Positions 1 to 5,729 of a stretch of DNA of 6,211 nt are shown in pieces; positions within the stretch are counted from its first letter, which is position 1; each line of letters opens with the position of its first letter. This DNA is from Saprospiraceae bacterium (GTDB lineage Bacteria; Bacteroidota; Bacteroidia; Chitinophagales; Saprospiraceae). The translations under genes and the position numbers were made by a program. A model generated the notes under the pieces. The model saw only the letters and a list, made by a program, of their open reading frames with translations, searched no databases and had not been told where the DNA came from. The DNA lies in NCBI GenBank assembly GCA_023299965.1, contig JALZVN010000112.1, positions 1 to 6,211 on the forward strand. Direction: 5' to 3'.

Positions 1-7
1 CCTACCT

Positions 8-31
8 TAGTGCTGTAATTAAGAAGCACTA
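8..31. promoter_or_regulatory. Inverted repeat just upstream of mraZ
   Basis: A perfect 7-bp dyad, TAGTGCT (8-14) and AGCACTA (25-31), is separated by 10 bases and ends six bases before the mraZ ATG. It could be an operator half-site pair or a weak RNA hairpin over the translation start region. It does not look like the direct TGGG-type repeats bound by MraZ in studied bacteria, and none of those are seen in the 37 bases available. The dyad is visible; any function is inference. Confidence 0.25.
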
Positions 32-37
32 CAACAA

Positions 38-514
38 ATGCCTGCATTACAAGGAGAATATTTCTGTAAAGTGGATTCGAAAGGTCGAGTACGCATGCCG
101 GGTAAATTGTTGACGCAGTTTCATCCTGACTTTCGCGATAAATTTGTGATTAATCGGGGTTTTGAACAACATCTTAATATCTACCCTAAAAATGTTTGGG
201 ATAGAATATCAGCTCAGTTAAATAAATTGAGTGGTCTAGACCCTGGTGCAATACGTGCACAACGATTTATGTTGGCAGGTAGTGCTGTGTTGGATTTGGA
301 TTCTGCAGATCGATTGTTGATAAGTAAGCAGCAAAAGATGTATGCCGGAATAGAAAAGCAGGTTGTTCTTTTGGCCTATAAGAATAAAGTGGAGGTTTGG
401 AATGAAGGGCTGTATTTAGAAAACTTTGTGAAAGTGCCAGATTTGAATGATGATGCATTTAACATTGACATTCTAAAAGATATTGATGATGATTTTGATG
501 TATTAGATATATGA
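38..514 (+). CDS. mraZ: Transcriptional regulator MraZ
   Basis: MraZ is a DNA-binding protein of the SpoVT/AbrB fold that usually heads the dcw cluster and controls its transcription. At 158 residues the protein is close to the usual 140-155. It has the expected two half-domains, each with a DxxxR motif. The first is canonical: D13 to R17 followed by V-R-M-P21. The second keeps D88 and R92, but the usual Gly before the Arg is D91 and the usual Pro is S96. Other family features are GEY at 6-8, NRGFEQ at 39-44, IYP at 48-50 and the R76-F77 region. The last 24 residues (135-158) are very acidic, with ten Asp and one Lys. The start is well fixed: an in-frame TAA lies at 20-22 and this is the first ATG after it. 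The stop overlaps the rsmH start as ATGA, suggesting coupled translation. Its operator is probably upstream of the window. Identification is firm. Confidence 0.95.
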   Translation: MPALQGEYFCKVDSKGRVRMPGKLLTQFHPDFRDKFVINRGFEQHLNIYPKNVWDRISAQLNKLSGLDPGAIRAQRFMLAGSAVLDLDSADRLLISKQQKMYAGIEKQVVLLAYKNKVEVWNEGLYLENFVKVPDLNDDAFNIDILKDIDDDFDVLDI

Positions 515-1410
515 GTGCCTATCACATTCCAGTGCTTTTGAATGAAAGCGTAGATGGCTTAGCCATACAAAAAGATGATGTAGTAGTAGATGCGACATTC
601 GGAGGTGGGTCGCACTCAAGAAAAATAATAGAACACCTAGGGGACAACGGTCACCTAGTAGCTTTTGATCAGGATACGGACAGTTTGCAAAATTCAATAG
701 ACGATGAACGGTTTGTACTTAATAATGCAAACTTCAAGCATCTGAAGCGTTTTTTGCGCGTGAATGGTCATCAGCAAGTAAATGGAGTATTGGCAGATTT
801 GGGCGTCTCGTCTTATCAGTTTGATACAGCGGAAAGAGGGTTTTCTTATCGCTTTCAAGCAGATTTAGATATGAGAATGGACAAGTCGGGAAAAGTTACT
901 GCTTCAGATATTTTGAATAGTTATACAGCACAGGATTTACAGTCCCTATTTAGCAGATATGGAGAAGTTAGAAATGCGAAATCTTTGGCGGCACATATTG
1001 TAGAAGAAAGAAGCTTGCAAAAGTTTACGGATATAAATGGTTTTCTACATTGTATAGGTCCTCTAGTAAGAGGGAATCGCAATAAGTATCTAGCTCAGCT
1101 GTTCCAAGCTATCCGAATTGAAGTCAATGATGAAATGGGCACCCTACGCTCCTTTTTAGAACAGGCTTTCGAAACGCTCACTGTAGGTGGGAAGATAGCT
1201 ATAATATCATACCATTCTTTAGAAGATCGAATGGTTAAAAATTTTTTTAAAACAGGTAATATCGAAGGAGAGGTAAGAAAAGATTTCTACGGAAATCAAA
1301 CTAGACCTTTTAAGATAATAACCAAAAAACCAATTTTGCCAAGTGTAGAAGAGATAAGAATAAATAGCAGAGCAAGAAGCGCGAAGTTGAGAATAGCAGA
1401 AAAAAAATAA
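511..1410 (+). CDS. rsmH: 16S rRNA (cytosine(1402)-N(4))-methyltransferase RsmH
   Basis: RsmH (MraW) uses S-adenosylmethionine to methylate N4 of cytosine 1402 in 16S rRNA, in the decoding centre of the small ribosomal subunit. The 299 residues compare with about 310 in E. coli. Family motifs appear in order: HIPVLLNE at 5-12; the SAM-binding loop DATFGGGSHS at 27-36; the DQD that ends the next strand at 53-55; DLGVSS at 96-101; DLDMRMD at 118-124; the QLFQAIRIEVNDE block near 196-208; ISYHSLEDR near 232-240; and the basic C-terminal N-SRARSAKLR block. No key motif is missing. The ATG overlaps the mraZ stop by four bases, and no Shine-Dalgarno sequence is seen, so translational coupling is likely. 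The gene ends in a run of eight A (1400-1407) just before the TAA. A 215-base gap follows before ftsL. Confidence 0.97.
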   Translation: MSAYHIPVLLNESVDGLAIQKDDVVVDATFGGGSHSRKIIEHLGDNGHLVAFDQDTDSLQNSIDDERFVLNNANFKHLKRFLRVNGHQQVNGVLADLGVSSYQFDTAERGFSYRFQADLDMRMDKSGKVTASDILNSYTAQDLQSLFSRYGEVRNAKSLAAHIVEERSLQKFTDINGFLHCIGPLVRGNRNKYLAQLFQAIRIEVNDEMGTLRSFLEQAFETLTVGGKIAIISYHSLEDRMVKNFFKTGNIEGEVRKDFYGNQTRPFKIITKKPILPSVEEIRINSRARSAKLRIAEKK

Positions 1411-1520
1411 GAGTACCTCACAAGTTTGAACTACTTTATCTAACGCAGATAGAATTTCAAAATTAAAGGTATAGTACTTAAAATTTGGGCCCTACCCGCA
1501 AAGCAACCCTAAAGCTTTGT

Positions 1521-1530
1521 TATAATTTTG
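1521..1530 (+). promoter_or_regulatory. Candidate promoter -10/-7 element for ftsL
   Basis: The bases TATAATTTTG contain a perfect TATAAT hexamer (1521-1526) and overlap a match to the Bacteroidota -7 consensus TAnnTTTG (1523-1530). They lie in the only non-coding gap between rsmH and ftsL, about 100 bases before the ftsL start. No TTTG (-33) or TTGACA (-35) stands at the usual distance: bases 1497-1504 contain no T, and the nearest upstream TTTG, at 1484-1487, is too far away. The element match is seen; promoter activity is inference. If real, the ftsL transcript would have a leader of roughly 85-90 bases that includes the hairpin at 1575-1592. Confidence 0.35.
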
Positions 1531-1574
1531 AGTAACATTGTTTCTTGCCATATAAGAAAGGTGATCCAAAGAAC

Positions 1575-1611
1575 TGTGATGATTCCATCACAATTTGTTT
1601 TATTATTTATT
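1575..1611 (+). terminator. Hairpin plus T-rich tract in ftsL leader
   Basis: TGTGATG (1575-1581) and CATCACA (1586-1592) form a perfect 7-bp stem with the loop ATTC. The stem can extend beyond a C-A mismatch by A-T pairs (1572-1573 with 1594-1595). It is followed by a T-rich stretch (1594-1611) containing TTTGTTTTATT. This resembles a weak intrinsic terminator, and it sits 33 bases before the ftsL ATG. It could end rsmH transcripts, attenuate an ftsL transcript starting near 1535, or be a protein-binding dyad. The stem has only three G-C pairs and the T tract is interrupted, so termination is uncertain. Confidence 0.4.
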
Positions 1612-1625
1612 CAAGTAATCCGTCC

Positions 1626-1940
1626 ATGGCTAAAAAGAATTTTTGGGATAAAGTTTTCTTTTGGCGTCAGTTTCACTCTGAGAGACTGATGGAGAATATC
1701 TCATTTATTTTTTTTATTGGGGTCTTGGGCTTGTTGTATATCGGTAATTCACATTATGCAGAAAAGCAGGCTAGGACGATACGGAAAGAAGAGGCAAAAG
1801 TCCAAAGTCTCAAGCGAGAACACATGCAAGTGCTCTCTACATTAATGCATGAAAAAAAGCATACTCGCATAGAGAGCGAAGTCAAGAGTTTAGGATTGGC
1901 TCCACCTCAGAGTAGGCCTTATAGAATAGTAGTAAAGTAA
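1626..1940 (+). CDS. ftsL: Cell division protein FtsL, Bacteroidota type
   Basis: FtsL is a small bitopic membrane protein of the divisome. With its partner FtsB-like protein it activates septal peptidoglycan synthesis by FtsW-FtsI. This protein has 104 residues: a basic cytoplasmic tail (1-24), one membrane segment (about 25-40, rich in Ile, Phe and Leu), then a charged helix likely to form a coiled coil (about 44-88), ending in a conserved-looking LGLAPP...PYRIVV tail. The stretch G40-N-S-H-Y-A-E-K-Q and the tail match FtsL-like proteins of Bacteroidota, as I remember that family. I chose the ATG at 1626 over the TTG at 1545, because it gives a normal-sized N-terminus beginning MAKKNFWDK. 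No Shine-Dalgarno sequence is visible. Position directly before ftsI, 9 bases apart and in the same frame, supports the assignment. FtsL sequences diverge widely, so the call relies partly on context. Confidence 0.88.
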   Translation: MAKKNFWDKVFFWRQFHSERLMENISFIFFIGVLGLLYIGNSHYAEKQARTIRKEEAKVQSLKREHMQVLSTLMHEKKHTRIESEVKSLGLAPPQSRPYRIVVK

Positions 1941-1949
1941 GGCGCAAGG

Positions 1950-4100
1950 ATGAATATAAAAAATGAAGTCCTTGTAAGGATGTATATCGTTTTGGCTGTT
2001 TTTTTACTATTGGCAGTTTTGCTTTTCGCCCAGACAGTAAAGATTTCTTACTTCCAGGGTGAAAAATGGAGGGCGATTGCGAAAGATAATTATGTGAAGT
2101 ACGAAAGTGTACCCGCATTACGAGGAAATATATTATCAGATGATGGCAGCTTATTGGCTGCTTCGATTGACAAATATGACATTCACTTTGATTTGAAAGT
2201 GAATGGTCTAACCAACAAGGTCTTTGAAGAAAATGTAGATTCACTTGCATACTGTTTATCCAAGTATGTAAATAATAGGTACACTCCAGGTGGTCAGCTA
2301 ATGCGACTAAAAGAAGCTAGAGCTAAAGGAGCAAGATATTTTACCATCGCTAAGGATGTGTCCTATGAAAAGAAAAATCAAATCAGCGAATTCCCGATTT
2401 TCAATCGCGGAAGACATCGAGGTGGTTTGATTGTAGAAAGAGTACTCAAAAGAGATCTACCTTTCAAGTTGTTAGCCAAGAGAACTATTGGTTATGCCAG
2501 CAGAGAAGGCGCACATGATGTAGGTATCGAAGGTGCATTCGATAAATTTTTGTCTGGAACGGATGGTCAAAGACTTACGCTGAAAGTCAGTGATAAGACA
2601 AGAATTCCGATTAATGAAAGAGCGGAAATAGAGCCAGAAGACGGGACTCATATACAAACCACTCTTGACATCGGTGTGCAAGATGTAGCAGAGGAGGCTT
2701 TGATGGATGCATTGAAATATCACAAGGCACAAAGTGGAACTGTGATCTTGATGGATGTAAAAACGGGGCAATTAAAAGCCTTAGCTAATTTGGAAAAAAC
2801 GCCAAATGGATATTGGGAAACATTCAACTATGGAATAGGGACTAAGATAGAACCTGGTTCCGTTTTGAAGCTCGCTCCGGTAATGGCATTATTAGAAGAT
2901 GGTAAAATAGATATTCATCAAAACATACCTATTTATAATGGTAAAAGAACATTCTATGATGTCGAGATGGTAGATTCCTCTAGTAAGAGTGAAGATATGG
3001 ATAGCACTACTTTACTAAATGCTTTTGCAATGTCCTCTAATGTTGGAATTGCTTCTTTGGCAACAAAACATTATCAAGGGACTGATAAGCAAGGTAATGT
3101 CAAAGCAAAGAAACTGTTAAGAAGGTTAGAGCAGTTTAATATTACTTATCAGACTGGAATTGAGTTGGCTGGGGAGCCTATGCCTTTTATCAAGGATCCA
3201 ATAAAAGATAGCAAAGACTGGTCTGGATTGACTTTACCTTGGATGTCAATCGGCTATGAAATGGAAATGACTCCATTGCAAATTTTAGCTTTTTATAATG
3301 CGGTAGCTAATGATGGAAAGTATATGAAGCCATATTTAGTATCGGATATTTTGGATAAAGAAGGTTGTATTAAGCATATATCACCATCGGTATTGAATGA
3401 ACGGATAGCGTCAAAGAATACCATCGATAATGCAAAATTATTACTTGAAGAAGTAGTGAAGACGGGAACTGCAAGAAAATTAAAAAACCCTAAATATCAT
3501 TTTTCAGGAAAGACAGGAACCTCACAAATTAATTACAAGGGGCGAAGAAAGAATACACAAAAAAAGGTTGGATATCAATCTTCTTTTGTGGGATACTTTC
3601 CTTCTAATCAGCCTCGATATTCTTGTATTGTTGTGATCACTGACCCAAAAGAAAACGGTAATTATGGGGCAGATGTGGCAGGACCAGTTTTTAGAAAGAT
3701 TATTGACAATATTTTCTTCTTGAAACCGGAATTGCACTTAGCTTTAAATGATTATAAAAAACCAAAACTGGAAGGTAAAGACCTTCCTGAAAATTTTGCA
3801 GGTAATTTGGAAGACATGGAAGTTGTGTTAAAGACTTTAGATATCCCATACCAAAAGCAGGTCAATAACCCTGCAATGACTACGTCCATAGTGCGTCGAG
3901 ATACGGTGATATTGATAGATAGACCCAAGGGAGAGAATCTTATTCCCAATGTAGTGGGGATGGGCGTTAGAGATGCGCTATATGTTTTAGAAAATGAAGG
4001 AGTTGAAGTAAAATTCAAAGGTAGAGGTAAGGTTACCAAACAGTCCATAAGTCCTGGGACTAGAATAAAAGGACAAACGATTCACCTTACCTTAGGATAG
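1950..4100 (+). CDS. ftsI: Septal peptidoglycan transpeptidase FtsI (class B PBP) with C-terminal PASTA domain
   Basis: FtsI (PBP3/PBP2x-like) cross-links septal peptidoglycan on the outer face of the inner membrane, working with FtsW. The 716-residue protein has an N-terminal membrane anchor (about 11-30), then a PBP dimerisation domain beginning near R58-G-N-I and running to about 210. The transpeptidase domain (about 258-577) carries all three active-site motifs: S304-V-L-K307 with the acylated serine, S362-S-N364, and K521-T-G523. A PASTA domain occupies about 662-716 (IPNVVGM onward), and a weaker PASTA-like segment may lie at about 610-655. The residue after the active serine is Val where Thr is most common, which still fits SxxK. 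AAGG at 1939-1942, overlapping the ftsL stop, may serve as a ribosome binding site. The gene starts 9 bases after ftsL and ends 3 bases before murE, so it is surely co-transcribed with both. FtsI rather than the related sporulation or elongation PBPs is indicated by the dcw context. Confidence 0.95.
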   Translation: MNIKNEVLVRMYIVLAVFLLLAVLLFAQTVKISYFQGEKWRAIAKDNYVKYESVPALRGNILSDDGSLLAASIDKYDIHFDLKVNGLTNKVFEENVDSLAYCLSKYVNNRYTPGGQLMRLKEARAKGARYFTIAKDVSYEKKNQISEFPIFNRGRHRGGLIVERVLKRDLPFKLLAKRTIGYASREGAHDVGIEGAFDKFLSGTDGQRLTLKVSDKTRIPINERAEIEPEDGTHIQTTLDIGVQDVAEEALMDALKYHKAQSGTVILMDVKTGQLKALANLEKTPNGYWETFNYGIGTKIEPGSVLKLAPVMALLEDGKIDIHQNIPIYNGKRTFYDVEMVDSSSKSEDMDSTTLLNAFAMSSNVGIASLATKHYQGTDKQGNVKAKKLLRRLEQFNITYQTGIELAGEPMPFIKDPIKDSKDWSGLTLPWMSIGYEMEMTPLQILAFYNAVANDGKYMKPYLVSDILDKEGCIKHISPSVLNERIASKNTIDNAKLLLEEVVKTGTARKLKNPKYHFSGKTGTSQINYKGRRKNTQKKVGYQSSFVGYFPSNQPRYSCIVVITDPKENGNYGADVAGPVFRKIIDNIFFLKPELHLALNDYKKPKLEGKDLPENFAGNLEDMEVVLKTLDIPYQKQVNNPAMTTSIVRRDTVILIDRPKGENLIPNVVGMGVRDALYVLENEGVEVKFKGRGKVTKQSISPGTRIKGQTIHLTLG

Positions 4101-4103
4101 CGT

Positions 4104-5573
4104 ATGAAGGGAAGGATATCAACAGTAAGAGAAATATTGCTAGGAGTAGAAGTACTAAAGCAAGAGAATGCGAATCAACAGGAGGTGACTAATGTCGCTT
4201 TTGATTCTAGAAAAGTAAATGAAGGAAGTTTGTTTGTAGCCGTTAAAGGTCAAAAAACAGACGGCCATCAATACCTTAATCAAGTCATTGAGAAAGGAGT
4301 AAAAGTAATTGTTGTAGAGGATTGGTTAGAGAACCTTTCTACAGAAATTGCTCAAATAAAAGTAAAAAACAGCGCAAAGGCGTTGGCTATAATAGCTGGT
4401 AATTTTTTTGATAATCCTTCACGGAAAATTAAATTGACTGGTGTTACGGGTACGAATGGAAAATCAACCATTGTCAGTTTGTTAAAACAACTGTTCGATG
4501 GTTTAGGCTTCAAAACTGGTTTGCTGTCCACAATAAAGAATGTGGTAGGTCAGAAAGAATTCATTGCTACGCATACAACACCAAATCCAGTAGAGCTCAA
4601 TCAGCTCTTATCTAAAATGGTAGATGCGGGTTGCAGTTATGTATTTATGGAAGTCAGTTCGCATGCAATTGACCAAGAGAGGATAGCAGGCTTAGATTTT
4701 GATGTCGCTATTTTTACCAACATGTCTCATGATCATTTGAATTATCATGGCGATATGAAGACTTATATAAATACAAAGAAGAGGCTCTTTGACAATTTGA
4801 AAAAATCAGCTTTTGCCGTCGTCAATATGGATGACAAAAGAGGCGCGGTGATGGTGCAGAATTGCAATGCTAAAGTAAGAACTTATGCATTGCAAATGAT
4901 GGCAGACTATAAGGGGAAAATAATGTCGCAAGATTTGATAGGAACCTTATTAAACATTAATAGCAAAGAAATTCATAGCCGCATTGTTGGACGATTTAAC
5001 GCGGAAAATATGTTGGCGGTGTATGCATGCGGAGATCTTTTTGAGGTAGAAGAGTACGAGTTGCTTATGCAGATGAGTACATTGAAAGCAGCGGAAGGGA
5101 GATTTGAACATGTATATGATCAGAAGCGGAATATAACCGCACTTGTTGATTACGCACATACTCCTGATGCCTTAGAGAAGGTGTTAGAAACTATAGCTGA
5201 TACAAAGATTAGATCAGCTTTAATATATACGGTTGTTGGATGCGGAGGAGATAGAGACAAAACAAAGCGACCGAAAATGGCTAGAATAGGATGGCGTTTG
5301 AGTGATCAATTGATTTTGACATCAGATAATCCTAGAACAGAAGATCCTGATCAAATCTTAGCAGATATGGAGGCAGGAATTGCAGAAGAAGATAAAAGCG
5401 ATGTGTTGATTATTGCAGATCGTCGACAAGCTATAAAGACAGCTTGTAGGTTGGCAAAACCTGGAGACATTATATTGGTCGCAGGAAAAGGTCATGAGAA
5501 ATATCAAGAAATTAATGGAGTGAAAACTCCCTTTGATGATAAAGAGATTCTTAAAGAAGAATTGAAAATATAA
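4104..5573 (+). CDS. murE: UDP-N-acetylmuramoyl-L-alanyl-D-glutamate--2,6-diaminopimelate ligase MurE
   Basis: MurE is the cytoplasmic ATP-dependent ligase that adds the third amino acid to UDP-MurNAc-L-Ala-D-Glu. At 489 residues it has normal length. The N-terminal UDP-substrate domain contains DSRKV and the GSLFVAVKG stretch. The central ATPase domain has the P-loop VTGTNGKST (114-122), HTTPNP (157-162), EVSSHA (183-188) and the TN-xxx-DHLxYHG block (205-216). K225 in the YxxxKxxL pattern is the expected carbamylated lysine. The C-terminal domain carries DYAHTPD and GCGGDRD, then D408-N-P-R411 followed by TEDP, and G461-K-G-H-E465. DNPR is the signature for meso-diaminopimelate rather than lysine, so a DAP-type peptidoglycan is predicted, as in most Gram-negative bacteria. 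The ATG lies 3 bases after the ftsI stop, with AGGA (4094-4097) suitably placed as a ribosome binding site. Nothing appears broken or missing. Confidence 0.96.
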   Translation: MKGRISTVREILLGVEVLKQENANQQEVTNVAFDSRKVNEGSLFVAVKGQKTDGHQYLNQVIEKGVKVIVVEDWLENLSTEIAQIKVKNSAKALAIIAGNFFDNPSRKIKLTGVTGTNGKSTIVSLLKQLFDGLGFKTGLLSTIKNVVGQKEFIATHTTPNPVELNQLLSKMVDAGCSYVFMEVSSHAIDQERIAGLDFDVAIFTNMSHDHLNYHGDMKTYINTKKRLFDNLKKSAFAVVNMDDKRGAVMVQNCNAKVRTYALQMMADYKGKIMSQDLIGTLLNINSKEIHSRIVGRFNAENMLAVYACGDLFEVEEYELLMQMSTLKAAEGRFEHVYDQKRNITALVDYAHTPDALEKVLETIADTKIRSALIYTVVGCGGDRDKTKRPKMARIGWRLSDQLILTSDNPRTEDPDQILADMEAGIAEEDKSDVLIIADRRQAIKTACRLAKPGDIILVAGKGHEKYQEINGVKTPFDDKEILKEELKI

Positions 5574-5578
5574 TTTGG

Positions 5579-5600
5579 GGTGTCAATTTATTTTGATACC
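5579..5600 (+). other. Stem-loop directly after murE
   Basis: GGTGTCAA (5579-5586) pairs with TTGATACC (5593-5600) around a six-base loop (TTTATT), giving eight pairs of which one is a G-U wobble. It begins five bases after the murE stop. No T-run follows (the next bases are AAAATCC), so it does not look like an intrinsic terminator on this strand. It could protect the 3' end of an upstream message or serve as part of a processing signal. An alternative register pairs TTTGG (5574-5578) with CCAAA (5599-5603). Confidence 0.35.
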
Positions 5601-5655
5601 AAAATCCAATGAAGATAAATAGTAGTGGAGGGACTATTATCATTCTCAGATTGGA

Positions 5656-5698
5656 CAGCTAGAGCAAGAACTTCGGTTCTTGTCTCTGGCTGACTTTT
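5656..5698 (+). terminator. Strong cUUCGg hairpin between murE and mraY
   Basis: CAAGAAC (5665-5671) pairs perfectly with GTTCTTG (5676-5682) around TTCG, giving the very stable C(UUCG)G tetraloop. After a single bulged T (5683), the stem continues as AGAG/CTCT (5661-5664 with 5684-5687) and then CAGCT/GGCTG (5656-5660 with 5688-5692, one wobble). That is 16 pairs in total. Two bases later comes TTTT (5695-5698). This is the form of an intrinsic terminator with a short T-run. It lies 37 bases before the mraY start. Complete termination would cut mraY and later genes off from the upstream promoter, so partial termination or an RNA processing or stability role is also possible. Confidence 0.55.
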
Positions 5699-5729
5699 AA
5701 ATGAACTATTAAAAACGGATACCTTATAA

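Larger units (their letters stand above)
1411..1625. other. Non-coding gap between rsmH and ftsL
   Basis: These 215 bases hold no convincing gene. The ftsL frame is open upstream only to a TAA at 1533-1535. It could start at a TTG at 1545, but the 27 extra residues this would add (rich in Cys, Asp and Asn, before the family's usual N-terminus) do not look like FtsL. Besides the promoter-like element and hairpin listed separately, there is a short weak dyad (TATCT 1437-1441 / AGATA 1447-1451), an AAAGCTTT palindrome (1511-1518) and a GGGCCC palindrome (1487-1492). A gap this long is notable in an otherwise tightly packed cluster. Confidence 0.6.

Noticed and set aside
1400..1407. Run of eight A at the rsmH 3' end as a programmed slippage site
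   Set aside because: It encodes the final Glu-Lys-Lys just before the stop, so slippage would change almost nothing, and such runs are common in AT-rich genomes.
1575..1592. CRP-like site (TGTGA...TCACA)
   Set aside because: The half-sites are separated by 8 bases rather than the 6 required for a CRP site, and the T-rich tract after the dyad fits an RNA hairpin better.
1545..1625. In-frame N-terminal extension of FtsL from a TTG codon (27 extra residues)
   Set aside because: The extension needs a TTG start, overlaps the hairpin at 1575-1592, and has a Cys/Asp/Asn-rich composition unlike FtsL N-termini. The ATG at 1626 gives a normal FtsL.
1882..2250. Antisense open frame of 122 codons opposite ftsL/ftsI
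   Set aside because: It lies wholly opposite well-identified genes, has no recognisable domain and has a composition typical of a reverse-frame shadow. Similar antisense frames at 267-458, 503-697, 2472-2771, 3522-3737, 3752-4048, 4950-5159 and 5738-6031 were rejected for the same reason.
5593..5621. Possible mraY promoter with TTGATA (-35-like)
   Set aside because: The hexamer at the right spacing (TAAATA) is a poor -10, the Bacteroidota TAnnTTTG element is absent, and any transcript would still run through the strong hairpin at 5656-5692.
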